Source of the DNA: Zobellia russellii
GTDB taxonomy: Bacteria > Bacteroidota > Bacteroidia > Flavobacteriales > Flavobacteriaceae
Assembly (NCBI RefSeq): GCF_018728565.1
Contig: NZ_JACSOI010000011.1
Span: 1 to 64,000, forward strand
DNA length: 64,000 nt
Reading direction: 5' to 3'
Shown in pieces: positions 47,597-57,049 of this stretch (the stretch's first letter is position 1; each line of letters starts with the position of its first letter). Both the position numbers and the translations under genes were made by a program. The notes under the pieces were generated by a model. The model did not search any database, was not told the origin of the DNA, and saw only the letters and a program-made list of their open reading frames with translations.

Positions 47597-50143
47597 TTAT
47601 GCCGAGTTTCTACTGGCGTTTATATTACCATAGAGCGAACGGGTGACGATTTTCTCATACTCATCCTTAAAGCTCGTTTCCTTTCCTATTTTTTGCAATG
47701 CAAATTGCTGAATAACCAACAACGGAAGAACAATGTTCTCTCGTATTTTAATGGATTCCCGAGAAACTGCTTCGTTTTCCATCAAAATTTTACTGCCTGA
47801 TATCTGCAATAACATTTTCTTTGATAACTGATACTCTTCATGCAGTATATTCCAGAATGCACCGTATTCCTCATCTTGCTTCATGTATGAGGTCAACTCA
47901 AAATAACACTTGGAAAGTGACATCATACTATTGCTCATCAAAGCCTTAAAGAAAGGTACTTCTTTGTACAGTTTTTTAAGCTCAGACATTCTGCCTTCGT
48001 TCTTTATAGTTTGGATTGCCGTACCCAAACCAAAGTAGCCTGGTACATTTTGCTTCAATTGGCTCCATGAACCTACAAAAGAAATAGCCCTTAAATCTGT
48101 AAGTTCCAGTTTCTTCTTATTTCCTCTTTTGCCCGGTCTACTACCAATGTTAGCTTTTTGATAGTATTTTAAAGTACTTCTGTTCTCTAGGTAAGAAATA
48201 AACTTATCATGTTGCTTAAGCGCATCGTACTTCTCAAAACTAAGTTCAGAAAGTTGTTCTATTAATTTTCTATGTTCTTTGGAAATTACATTTTCCTTAC
48301 CAAAAAGATTATTGGAAAGACCTGCGGTTAACAATTGTTCACTGTTGTGAATAAATTGCTCTTTGGTACCGTAGGTACTTGTAATGGTCTGTCCTTGTAT
48401 AGTTAATTGAATTTCATGATTGGCAATACTCTTGGTCTGTGCCGCATAGAAACGGTGCGTTTTTCCTCCTCCACGGGCCGGTGGACCTCCACGACCATCA
48501 AAGAAAATAGCGTTAAATCCGTTTTTATCACAAACTTTGGAGAGGGTTTCTTTGGTTTTAAAAATCGCCCAGTTGGCCTTCAAATAACCGCCATCTTTTG
48601 TTCCATCGGAAAAACCGAGCATTATGGTCTGGTTGTTATTTCTTCTCTCTAAATGTGCTTTGTATTCAGGAAGGTTAAAAAGCGTTTGCATGGTGTTTTC
48701 TGCACCATCCATACCGTTCATAGTTTCAAACAAAGGCACGATATCAAAACTAATATCCTCTTTCTTCCAACCACACCATCTGAATAACCCAAAAACAAAC
48801 AATACTGAAAAGATATCCTCCGAATTACTAATAATGTAACGGTTACAGCCATCCTCACCATTAGTGTCTTGAATACTCTTTAATTGTTTTATATTGGTAA
48901 TGGTATCTTTTACGATATCTTCTGAGTAATCGCTTGCATTAACCGTCAAATCTTTATTGATCAAAAGGTCTACCAATGCATCTTGCGAAAGCTCACTGAT
49001 ATCTTCTTTAATCAAATTATTCTGCTTCAATATGCTTTCTATGGCCAAGACATGTTTGCTATGATCTTGTCTTACATCCAAGGTTGCAAAGTGCGTTTTG
49101 AAAATTTTCACCTTATCAATAAAGTTCTCCAACTCCTTTAAGTAAAGGCTGTGGTATTTACTGATCAATAGCTCTTTTATTTCAAGAAGTGGCTCTAGAA
49201 TATCTGCATATCCTACTGTTTTCTTGGAATCGAACATAGCAGTATATAAGTTGCTACGAAGCTTTTGAATAGGCTCTTGAACATCTTTGAAGGTCAATTT
49301 TTTCTGAATGATCTTCAAATCATTATAATAGCACTTCATTAGGTTAAGACGTAGTTCATCTGCCACATCTTTAGTAATATCTGCAGTTACGAACGGATTT
49401 CCATCACGGTCGCCCCCTGGCCAAAAACCTAACTTCATTATGTTATGGTTCTCAAAATCGGCTTTGTTGATGTTCTCTTTGATATAGGCATATAAATCAC
49501 CTACCGCGTTATAATACACGTGGCGCAAGAAGTAAATAATGTTCTTGGCCTCATCTAAAGGAGTAGGTTTTTTAGAGTTGATCAACGAGGTTAAACCTAA
49601 CTGCTGCAAGGCTACATCTATATCATCTATTTTATCTTCAAGAATAAGAGAACGCAATTTTTCAATAATATCCAAAACTGCAGGTGTGTAGAACTGCGTT
49701 GGGTGCGCCGTTAAAACCAAACGAGCACTAAAAGATGATAATTTCTTGGACACCTTATCCCAGCTTTTGTTCTTATCAACCAATTCAAAATAATCCTTAA
49801 TGGATAATGAACGGGTGTGTTCCTGTAGTTTAGGAAAAGCAGCGTCTTCAACACTATCATACAACACTACTTGTCTTTCTACGTACTGTATGATTTTGAA
49901 CATAAAATCGATTTGGTCTTTCTCAGAATCGATATCTGCATAATTCTTAAAAAAACCTTCTAGAATTTCCTCGGGATTAAGACCTGAACCCAATCCTTTT
50001 TGGCACTGATCCAACAATAATGGAATAAGCATACCAACGTTCTCAATATTGCGATAAGGCAAATTTAAGAACAGGCTGTTGTAAACGTTAAACTTATTGT
50101 TGACCGATTTTTTAAACTCAACCAATCTTTCTGAATGCGGCAT
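47597..50143 (-). CDS. ppc: Phosphoenolpyruvate carboxylase
   Basis: The protein has 848 residues. It carboxylates PEP with bicarbonate to oxaloacetate. The catalytic His147 lies in VLTAHPTQ, FWPGGDRDGNPFV binds substrate, and GFSDGTKDGGYLKANW and FFDGRGGPPARGGGKTH (in blocks) form the active-site loops. The C-terminus ends NINASRNSA rather than the usual QNTG motif that binds aspartate, so allosteric inhibition may differ; that is inference. A complete promoter lies upstream and a terminator downstream, so it is monocistronic. Confidence 0.94.
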   Translation of the reverse strand: MPHSERLVEFKKSVNNKFNVYNSLFLNLPYRNIENVGMLIPLLLDQCQKGLGSGLNPEEILEGFFKNYADIDSEKDQIDFMFKIIQYVERQVVLYDSVEDAAFPKLQEHTRSLSIKDYFELVDKNKSWDKVSKKLSSFSARLVLTAHPTQFYTPAVLDIIEKLRSLILEDKIDDIDVALQQLGLTSLINSKKPTPLDEAKNIIYFLRHVYYNAVGDLYAYIKENINKADFENHNIMKLGFWPGGDRDGNPFVTADITKDVADELRLNLMKCYYNDLKIIQKKLTFKDVQEPIQKLRSNLYTAMFDSKKTVGYADILEPLLEIKELLISKYHSLYLKELENFIDKVKIFKTHFATLDVRQDHSKHVLAIESILKQNNLIKEDISELSQDALVDLLINKDLTVNASDYSEDIVKDTITNIKQLKSIQDTNGEDGCNRYIISNSEDIFSVLFVFGLFRWCGWKKEDISFDIVPLFETMNGMDGAENTMQTLFNLPEYKAHLERRNNNQTIMLGFSDGTKDGGYLKANWAIFKTKETLSKVCDKNGFNAIFFDGRGGPPARGGGKTHRFYAAQTKSIANHEIQLTIQGQTITSTYGTKEQFIHNSEQLLTAGLSNNLFGKENVISKEHRKLIEQLSELSFEKYDALKQHDKFISYLENRSTLKYYQKANIGSRPGKRGNKKKLELTDLRAISFVGSWSQLKQNVPGYFGLGTAIQTIKNEGRMSELKKLYKEVPFFKALMSNSMMSLSKCYFELTSYMKQDEEYGAFWNILHEEYQLSKKMLLQISGSKILMENEAVSRESIKIRENIVLPLLVIQQFALQKIGKETSFKDEYEKIVTRSLYGNINASRNSA

Positions 50144-50239
50144 ATGTTATTTTAAAATTTAAAGACAATTATATATCGATTTCGATTGGTAAATATCGGC
50201 AATAATCCATGACTATTACCACTCCAATACATCATATAA

Positions 50240-50269
50240 CAAAAATACCACACTACACCACAAAAACAA
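50240..50269 (-). promoter_or_regulatory. ppc promoter
   Basis: The minus strand reads TTG (50267-50269), 19-bp spacer, TATTTTTG (50240-50247), a full consensus match giving a leader of about 90 nt. Confidence 0.6.
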
Positions 50270-50371
50270 CAGCCTTGACAACAATAATTACCCGGCAACC
50301 TCATATCTAGGTACATTTACCATGTAATTAATACGGATTTAAATTTTTTCATTTTCATATAGTGTTCTCGT

Positions 50372-50406
50372 AAAAGAGTCTTGTCTTAACTGACAGGACT
50401 CTTTTT
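50372..50406 (-). terminator. Terminator after the UDG-superfamily gene
   Basis: A 14-bp stem (AAAAGAGTC.TTGTC with GACAG.GACTCTTTT) with a 6-nt loop, A/T runs on both sides. It lies about 50 bp beyond the gene ending at 50455 and upstream of the ppc promoter. Confidence 0.85.
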
Positions 50407-50454
50407 AGTTTACGGTTATATGAATTCTATTTTAATCTGGCTGAAGAGACCTTC

Positions 50455-51120
50455 TTAAGAGGTGAAAAATTCACGATACTGCATCACCCTAAAATCCAGT
50501 GTGTTAAAACTGGCATCTGCAGCTTTCATTCTTTTATACGCATCTAAACTGCCTACTGCCCTATTTGCTGCTCCTGATGGTGCCGTTAAAGAAACCGTAC
50601 GAACCGTACGTTTGGATTTGGGCAACTGCAATTCGTAGACTCGTGGTACGTGTTCGGAAATTGTTTTTAATTTATGCCCTAAAGGTTTTAGAAGTCTCCT
50701 AAAAAAATATTCGGGTCCGTTTTTGCTATTACCCCCCATAAAGAGCACGGTTTTAAGGTTAGGGTACTGTTCCAAATAGAAAAGCAGGTCTCTTAAGCGC
50801 ACATTTTGCATTCCTAAATCAGACGCATCTACTTTATAACGTTCGGCACTTTCTACAATATCACAAACGCCAATTTTATTCTTGAGTAAGAAATTCTTGC
50901 GTTGCTCAATAGCAAAATGGGTGTTTTCATATACCAACCCCAACTCAAAGATACGATCAAGTATAGGCCAAAGCATACCATTTCTACTTCCATAGCAAAA
51001 ATCTACATCATCAGGCTTTAACTCTCCCGTAGTAAACCTAGGCGGTGGAAGCGTGCCAACGATTAACTTTTCCGTTTCTTCAAAAATAAAAGGCTCGTAA
51101 GGGTGTGCATGTAAAAACAT
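50455..51120 (-). CDS. Uracil-DNA glycosylase superfamily protein
   Basis: The protein has 221 residues. The fold pattern of the UDG superfamily is visible: LIVGTLPPPRF near residue 25, DFCYGSRNGMLWPIL (substrate-pocket-like), KTVLFMGGNSKNG, and a late SLTAPSGAANRAVGSLDAY in the place of the HPSP/HPSG intercalation motif. It is a probable base-excision-repair glycosylase or relative of the Mug/TDG type, but substrate cannot be stated. It lies 16 bp after pyc on the same strand and may be read from the pyc promoter. Confidence 0.75.
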   Translation of the reverse strand: MFLHAHPYEPFIFEETEKLIVGTLPPPRFTTGELKPDDVDFCYGSRNGMLWPILDRIFELGLVYENTHFAIEQRKNFLLKNKIGVCDIVESAERYKVDASDLGMQNVRLRDLLFYLEQYPNLKTVLFMGGNSKNGPEYFFRRLLKPLGHKLKTISEHVPRVYELQLPKSKRTVRTVSLTAPSGAANRAVGSLDAYKRMKAADASFNTLDFRVMQYREFFTS

Positions 51121-51136
51121 AGATGCAAAAATACAC

Positions 51137-54100
51137 CTATTTAAGCGTCAGCACCAAATCTTCCGAATTAACCAAAGAACCACCCTTTAATTGAATCTTG
51201 GCCACCACACCTTCTTCCGTAGCCGTTACCGTAGTCTCCATTTTCATGGCTTCAATAACGAACAATGGTTGGTTGCGTTTTACTTCCTGACCCGGTTTTA
51301 CCAACACATTGGATAGTAAGCCTTGCAAGGGTGCCCCTATCTGTTTTGGATCGCTCGTATCCGCTTTTACATTTTCCTGTTTTTCTACCTTTACAGAGGT
51401 ATCCTTGATCAGCACATTTCTCAACTGGCCATTGATCTTAAAGAAAATACTAACGTTGCCAGCCTCATCAGGTTCACCCTTGAGCATTAAAGAAATAAGT
51501 ACGTTTTTACCACCTTCCAATTCTACCATTATCTCCTCACCCACATCCATACCGTAAAAGAAGTTCTTGGTAGGTATGTTCACTACATTACCATACTTTA
51601 CATGATTGTTATAGGCATCCGTGAAAACTTTTGGATATAACTTAAAGGATAGAAAATCCGTCATTTCAAGTTCTCTTCCCATGCCCTTTTTAAACTTTCT
51701 TTTAAAAGCCTTGAACTCCTTGTCAAAATCTATAGGTTCCAAATGGGCATTTGGTCTATTGGAATACGGTTTTTCATCTTTTAAAACAATCTTTTGCAAC
51801 TTTTTAGGAAATCCACCCACGGGCTGGCCCAAATCTCCGCGGAAAAAACTTTTCACAGATTCCGGAAAAGAAATATCCTGTCCTTTTTCCATTACATCCG
51901 TTACCGTGAGGTTATTGCTTACCATATACTGCGCCATATCTCCCACTACCTTAGAGCTAGGGGTAACCTTTACAATATCTCCAAACATTTGATTAACCTC
52001 AGCATACATTTTAGTAACCTCGGTAAATTTGGTCTCAAGACCTAAAGCTATGGCTTGCCCTTTTAAATTGGAATATTGTCCTCCTGGTATTTCATGCTGA
52101 TATACATCTCCCGTTCCGGATTTTAACCCGGACTCAAAAGTGTAATAGTAATTACGAACAGCTTCCCAATAATCTGAATATTCGCTTAATTTTTCCGTAT
52201 TCAATTTATGCTCCCGTTCGTTAAAGCGAAGCATTTCTACCACCGAATTAAAATTAGGCTGGGAAGTAAGTCCGGAAAGTCCCCCCAAAGCTACATCTAC
52301 CACATCTACACCGGCCTCAATGGCCTTTAAGTAGGTAGCTGTCTGTACCGACGATGTATCATGGGTATGTAGATGGATGGGAATATTTATTTCGGATTTT
52401 AGTGCCTGAATCAACTCAAAAGCCGCATTAGGTTTCAAAAGTCCGGCCATATCCTTTACCCCAAGAATATGCGCTCCGGCGTTTTCTATATCTTTGGCCA
52501 ACTGTACATAATACTTAAGGTCATATTTTGTTTTAGACGGATTTAAAATATCGCCTGTATAGCAGATAGAACCTTCCGCTAGACCGCCTGTTCGTTTTCG
52601 GACGTGTTCAATACAGGGCGCAAGGGACTTCATCCAGTTTAAAGAATCAAAAATTCTAAAAACATCCACACCCGTGTTCCAAGATTCCTCTACAAATTTC
52701 TCGATCAAGTTATCAGGATAAGCAGTATAACCAACTCCATTGGAACCACGGATTAGCATTTGCAACAACACATTTGGCATTGCCTTTCTCAAAAGAGCCA
52801 AACGCTCCCATGGATTTTCATGTAAAAACCTTAAACAAACATCAAAAGTTGCACCGCCCCAAACCTCCATGGAAAAAATCTCAGGGTGATTCTTGGCATA
52901 GCCTTCGGCTACTTTCATCATATCTACCGTACGCATACGTGTGGCCAGCAAACTTTGATGGGCGTCACGCATAGTAGTGTCCGTAAAATGGACTTTTTTC
53001 TCCGCTTTCAACCATTGTGCGAATTTTTCAGGCCCCATTTCCGTTAACAGGTCTTTTGTACCCTTGGGATAGGTATCTGCTTTTGAAAAAAACGGTACTT
53101 TTGGTTTCGTAAATTTACGGTTAGGGTCGTAATTTTTAACGTCCGGGTTTCCGTTTACAATAGTTTCCCCTAAAAATGTAATTAGTTTATTGGCCCTGTT
53201 CCTTGGCTCTACAAACTCAAAAAGTTTAGGCTCGTTCTTTATAAAGTTCACCGTTACTTTACCCTCACGGAAAGTATCATGTTTCAATATATTATCCAGA
53301 AAAGCCATATTGGTGTTCACACCACGAATACGGAACTCTGCCAAGGCTCTCCTCATTTTTCTGCAACAACCATCTAGCGTACGACTGCGCGCAGAAACCT
53401 TTACCAACATAGAATCAAAAAAGGGCGAAATAACCACACCTTGATAAATACTACCCGCATCTAAACGGATACCAAAACCAGAAGCACTTCTATACGTTGT
53501 AACTACACCATAATCTGGTTTAAAGTCATTGGAAGGGTCTTCTGTTGTAATTCTACACTGCAAGGCAATTCCCGTAACTTGAACGGACTCCTGATCGGGT
53601 ATTTTAATTTGCGTGTCCGATAGTTTATACCCTCCAGCGATAAAAAGCTGCGCCTTTATTAAATCGATATTGGTAATCATTTCCGTAACCGTATGCTCTA
53701 CCTGAACGCGTGGGTTTACTTCAATAAAATAGATACTACCATCATCATCTACCAAAAACTCTACCGTACCAATATTATTATAATCTACCGCCTTACATAT
53801 AGCAATGGCGTATTTATAAAGACTATCCTTCGTTTCCTGGGGAAGCCCGATGGACGGAGCAAATTCTATTACTTTTTGATACCGTCTTTGCACGGAACAA
53901 TCCCGCTCATAAAGGTGAACCATATTACCATGGGTATCCGCTACAATCTGAATTTCAATATGCTTGGGATTCTCCACAAACTTTTCCAAGAAAACGGTGT
54001 CATCACCAAAAGCATTCAACGATTCCCTTTTTGCTTCCGGAAATCCCTTTTTTAATTCCTCTTCAGTTCTTATAACCCGCATACCACGACCTCCACCACC

Positions 54101-54589
54101 AGAAGCCGCCTTTAGCATAAGCGGATAACCTATTCGCTTTGCTTCGGCAAGAGCAATTTTTATATCTTTTAAATCCTTATCACTACTTTGTATAATAGGA
54201 ATGTTATTGGCAACCGCTACCTCTTTGGCCGTAATTTTATCACCCAACGCCCTTAATACGGAAACTTTAGGCCCTACGAATACAATACCGTTATCTGCAC
54301 ATTTCTGGGCAAATTTGGAATTTTCAGAAAGAAAGCCATACCCGGGATGAATGGCATCTACATTATTTTCCTTGGCCACTTTAATAATGGCATCAATATC
54401 TAAATAGGGTTTTAAAGGTTCATTATCTTCACCTATCTGATACGATTCATCGGCTTTATAACGGTGCAAGGAATACCGGTCTTCATAGGTATATATTCCA
54501 ACGGTACGAACACCAATTTCAACACAGGCCCTAAAAATACGTATAGCTATCTCTCCTCTGTTCGCTACTAAAACCTTTTCTATTTTCAT
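51137..54589 (-). CDS. pyc: Pyruvate carboxylase
   Basis: The protein has 1150 residues, the full-length single-chain enzyme. The biotin carboxylase domain (about 1-455) begins KVLVANRGEIAIRIF and has the ATP loop KAASGGGGRGMR. The carboxyltransferase barrel (about 530-1000) has TTMRDAHQSLLATRMR and HLHTHDTSS metal ligands. The C-terminal biotin carrier has the target Lys in EAMKMETT. It makes oxaloacetate from pyruvate. It has its own promoter. A second anaplerotic enzyme, ppc, is encoded 1 kb away. Confidence 0.97.
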   Translation of the reverse strand: MKIEKVLVANRGEIAIRIFRACVEIGVRTVGIYTYEDRYSLHRYKADESYQIGEDNEPLKPYLDIDAIIKVAKENNVDAIHPGYGFLSENSKFAQKCADNGIVFVGPKVSVLRALGDKITAKEVAVANNIPIIQSSDKDLKDIKIALAEAKRIGYPLMLKAASGGGGRGMRVIRTEEELKKGFPEAKRESLNAFGDDTVFLEKFVENPKHIEIQIVADTHGNMVHLYERDCSVQRRYQKVIEFAPSIGLPQETKDSLYKYAIAICKAVDYNNIGTVEFLVDDDGSIYFIEVNPRVQVEHTVTEMITNIDLIKAQLFIAGGYKLSDTQIKIPDQESVQVTGIALQCRITTEDPSNDFKPDYGVVTTYRSASGFGIRLDAGSIYQGVVISPFFDSMLVKVSARSRTLDGCCRKMRRALAEFRIRGVNTNMAFLDNILKHDTFREGKVTVNFIKNEPKLFEFVEPRNRANKLITFLGETIVNGNPDVKNYDPNRKFTKPKVPFFSKADTYPKGTKDLLTEMGPEKFAQWLKAEKKVHFTDTTMRDAHQSLLATRMRTVDMMKVAEGYAKNHPEIFSMEVWGGATFDVCLRFLHENPWERLALLRKAMPNVLLQMLIRGSNGVGYTAYPDNLIEKFVEESWNTGVDVFRIFDSLNWMKSLAPCIEHVRKRTGGLAEGSICYTGDILNPSKTKYDLKYYVQLAKDIENAGAHILGVKDMAGLLKPNAAFELIQALKSEINIPIHLHTHDTSSVQTATYLKAIEAGVDVVDVALGGLSGLTSQPNFNSVVEMLRFNEREHKLNTEKLSEYSDYWEAVRNYYYTFESGLKSGTGDVYQHEIPGGQYSNLKGQAIALGLETKFTEVTKMYAEVNQMFGDIVKVTPSSKVVGDMAQYMVSNNLTVTDVMEKGQDISFPESVKSFFRGDLGQPVGGFPKKLQKIVLKDEKPYSNRPNAHLEPIDFDKEFKAFKRKFKKGMGRELEMTDFLSFKLYPKVFTDAYNNHVKYGNVVNIPTKNFFYGMDVGEEIMVELEGGKNVLISLMLKGEPDEAGNVSIFFKINGQLRNVLIKDTSVKVEKQENVKADTSDPKQIGAPLQGLLSNVLVKPGQEVKRNQPLFVIEAMKMETTVTATEEGVVAKIQLKGGSLVNSEDLVLTLK

Positions 54590-54631
54590 GTGTTGCGTTG
54601 TTTAAATTCGTACCTAAAAAACCGATTCAAA

Positions 54632-54662
54632 CAAACTTAACTTTTTTGCTTTAGGATAACAA
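54632..54662 (-). promoter_or_regulatory. pyc promoter
   Basis: The minus strand reads TTG (54660-54662), 20-bp spacer, TAAGTTTG (54632-54639), matching the consensus with a leader of about 40 nt. Confidence 0.55.
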
Positions 54663-54785
54663 TATGATATTCTTATAAATTATAGGAATTTTGTGAAGTT
54701 TCTTCTGACGAACAAAGTGACTTTAAGACCCTTCATTTGACATTCCCGACTTAATATTGTATGTTGAAGAAAAGAACTACATATT

Positions 54786-54914
54786 ATGGGAAGAGGAGAC
54801 AAAAAATCAAGAAGAGGTAAAATAGCAAATAGATCTTATGGAGCAAGGCGACCAAGAAAAATCAAGAGACGCCCCACCGTAGAAGAAAAAATTGATATAA
54901 AGAAAAAGAAATAA
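54786..54914 (+). CDS. 30S ribosomal protein THX
   Basis: The protein has 42 residues and is strongly basic: MGRGDKKSRRGKIANRSYG, then RRPRKIKRRP and a Lys-rich tail. The MGRGDKK...RGKI...SYG pattern is the THX (bTHX) family, a small protein that fills a cavity at the head of the 30S subunit in Thermus and is widespread in Bacteroidota. It is too short for most ORF filters. It is isolated, on the plus strand between pyc and the outer-membrane gene. A partial promoter (TTG-N20-TATGTTGA) is 17 bp upstream. Confidence 0.88.
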   Translation: MGRGDKKSRRGKIANRSYGARRPRKIKRRPTVEEKIDIKKKK

Positions 54915-54995
54915 TGGTTTCTAGATGTAAAGCGATTGGTTTTTACGCTGGGTTTATAGGATTATAGATAGCAGATAAGACTAGAATTGTTTTAT

Positions 54996-55571
54996 TTATT
55001 TATGTCCAAAAGTTATTGTCCAGCCAATCCCGATTTGATATCCTGATTGCGCTTTATCACTAACTAAGGGAAAAAAACTGTAAAGCCCAAGACTACTGGT
55101 GCTACTAAGCTTATATTTTGGAGAAAAAGACAAGCCGTAGTTAAAAAAAGTTTCATTATTAGAAAAGTCCCTTTCAAAGCCTATTCGTTCATTGACCAAG
55201 GTTCCTTTTGTACTTGCAAAACTTACACCAATAGGTACTTCAGCACTTAACTGTATTTTATTAAAATTTAGAGTGTATCCAAAATTTGCCGTTGGTATTA
55301 AACGCATATCTACATCATTTTTTAAATATGCATCAGGCTCAGATTCTCCTTTAAAATCAAAATATGCAACCATTGAAAATCCCAAAGTAAAATGATGTTT
55401 ATTTTGGGAAAGTGGTACAGTATATTTACCGTAAGCACCGTAATACAGAGCTTCATCACCAGCCGCGAGCACCCCTATCTCTGTTGAATTACCATTTGTT
55501 TTCTGCGCGCATAAAGCTGACCCAAAAAAGAGAAATAAAATAATCACTATTGCTTTAATCGATAAATACAT
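54996..55571 (-). CDS. Small outer-membrane beta-barrel-like protein
   Basis: The protein has 191 residues from MYLSIKAIVIILFLFFGSALCAQ (signal peptide); the longer frame from 55619 overlaps the upstream gene further and hides the signal. The mature part alternates polar and aromatic residues in strands (HHFTLGFSMVAYFDF, TANFGYTLNF, NYGLSFSPKYKL) and ends in YQIGIGWTITFGHK, typical of outer-membrane barrels. No family is recognised. Its start overlaps the esterase gene by 17 bp, so the two are co-translated. Confidence 0.75.
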   Translation of the reverse strand: MYLSIKAIVIILFLFFGSALCAQKTNGNSTEIGVLAAGDEALYYGAYGKYTVPLSQNKHHFTLGFSMVAYFDFKGESEPDAYLKNDVDMRLIPTANFGYTLNFNKIQLSAEVPIGVSFASTKGTLVNERIGFERDFSNNETFFNYGLSFSPKYKLSSTSSLGLYSFFPLVSDKAQSGYQIGIGWTITFGHK

Positions 55572-56352
55572 AGTCCAATCCCTTTTTAAATATTTCACTA
55601 GCAGAACCACTGTGTCCACTTTTTTCTATTAATTCACTCCTATGCTTAAAATTTGGATAGTTTCTAGAATTGAGCCTTTCATTCATTTCCGCAAAGGATG
55701 CCAACATAACCCCACCTTCTAAGGTGCCCATACCATTGTAGAATTTCACGTCCAAATCGTTATGAGAATTAGCATAAGACTCCTCAAACTCAAATATAAC
55801 CCCAGCATCATACCAATATGATGTACCGCTTGATATGAATTTATTGAAAGGGTTTGAAGCTCTTTCTTGAGCCATTACATATTGTGTAAATAGTCCACCA
55901 AAGGAATGGCCAAGTAGTGTTTTATTATTGGATGGATCTATACTGTACCTAGATTCTAATTCCGGTATTAATTCATTTTTAATAAATTGATAGAATTTTT
56001 CAGCACCACCAGAACCGTGGGCATAAGCTGTAGGAGTATAATCTCTATTTCTCTGATTGTTGTTACCAATAGCAACCAAAATACAAGAAGGTATACTTTC
56101 GCTTTGTACTTTATCCGATATAATACCGGCAATTGTATTAAACCTTGTGTCTCCGTCCAAAGCAATAATCAATTGATGTTTTGAATTGGTATTATAATTT
56201 TCCGGAAGAAATACATGAACAGGGTAACTGTCACTTATTATTGAAGACGCTACAACAAATTGTACCTTTTTACCATTGACTTCAAAACTATCATCATCAT
56301 TAGAGCAGCTAAATAATAATATGGAGAGTATAAGAATTGTTCCAAGTTTCAT
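55555..56352 (-). CDS. Alpha/beta-hydrolase lipoprotein (esterase D/IroE-like)
   Basis: The protein has 265 residues. A lipobox (ILLFSC16) marks it as a lipoprotein. The hydrolase domain shows the oxyanion region ALDGDTRF, the nucleophile elbow GHSFGG with Ser150, and the C-terminal His in KSGHSGSA. This matches the putative esterase family including IroE and acetyl-xylan esterase-like enzymes; the substrate is unknown. It is first of a two-gene unit with the barrel protein, so a role in uptake or processing of an esterified compound is possible but unproven. Confidence 0.88.
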   Translation of the reverse strand: MKLGTILILSILLFSCSNDDDSFEVNGKKVQFVVASSIISDSYPVHVFLPENYNTNSKHQLIIALDGDTRFNTIAGIISDKVQSESIPSCILVAIGNNNQRNRDYTPTAYAHGSGGAEKFYQFIKNELIPELESRYSIDPSNNKTLLGHSFGGLFTQYVMAQERASNPFNKFISSGTSYWYDAGVIFEFEESYANSHNDLDVKFYNGMGTLEGGVMLASFAEMNERLNSRNYPNFKHRSELIEKSGHSGSASEIFKKGLDYVFID

Positions 56353-56424
56353 AGCCTTAGACTTTGCTTCAAAAGTCCAAAATCTTTAAAACTTAAAACT
56401 TATCCCAAATCAAGAAATTACCTT

Positions 56425-57033
56425 CTAAGCGTTTTTTAGGTATGTTTTTTTAACCCTACTATAGGTTTCTGCAGTCATACCTAAATAATTGGCAATTAAC
56501 TTTTGAGGTACCTCCTCTAAAAACCTTTTAGATTTAGAAATTGTATTCAAAAAAAGCTCATATTTTTTGTAGGCGTTCTTATGCTGTAGTATTAAAGATC
56601 TCTTTTCCCGCTCTAGGTGAACTTGTTCAAATAACTTCGTGTAAATAATAGAAAACGGGTGGCTTTCTAATAGAAGTTTATCTATATCTTCTTTTTCAAA
56701 ATAGATAATTTCAGAATCAGTTAATGCTTCCTGTACTTGATCTGAAGGTGAGTTCTCCATATAACTTGTAAAGTTATTGAAACTCATACCCGCCAAAGAA
56801 AAATCGATTGTAAACAGATTATCTTCAATAATGGTGTACTGATGGATAAACCCTTTTAAAACTAAACTGGTTTTTGTTTCCACTTGCCCTATATCCAACA
56901 GAAATTCTCCCTTTTTTATTTTTTTCTTCCTTATAACCTTAGCCAAAGGCTCAAAATCTTTTTCAGTAAGAGGATATACCTGGTTGAAAAAATCAAACAG
57001 GATGTTTTCTTCAACAGAAAAGTGCTCTTTCAT
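56425..57033 (-). CDS. Crp/Fnr-family transcriptional regulator
   Basis: The protein has 202 residues. The N-terminal cyclic-nucleotide-binding-like fold (KKIKKGEFLLDIGQVETKTSLVLKGFI, quoted as EFLLDIGQ and SLVLKGFI) lacks the Arg-phosphate cassette of true cAMP receptors and the Cys cluster of Fnr. The C-terminal helix-turn-helix is PQKLIANYLGMTAETYSRVKK-like (LIANYLGMTAETYSRVKK). Such ligand-orphan versions are frequent in Bacteroidota. It follows yaaA by 16 bp on the same strand. Confidence 0.9.
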   Translation of the reverse strand: MKEHFSVEENILFDFFNQVYPLTEKDFEPLAKVIRKKKIKKGEFLLDIGQVETKTSLVLKGFIHQYTIIEDNLFTIDFSLAGMSFNNFTSYMENSPSDQVQEALTDSEIIYFEKEDIDKLLLESHPFSIIYTKLFEQVHLEREKRSLILQHKNAYKKYELFLNTISKSKRFLEEVPQKLIANYLGMTAETYSRVKKTYLKNA

Positions 57034-57049
57034 AAGGTTATTTTACTAA

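Larger units (their letters stand above)
50144..50454. other. 311-bp intergenic region upstream of ppc
   Basis: It holds the ppc promoter (50240-50269) and the terminator of the neighbouring minus-strand gene (50372-50406). The rest is AT-rich without open frames or repeats that I can support. Confidence 0.5.
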
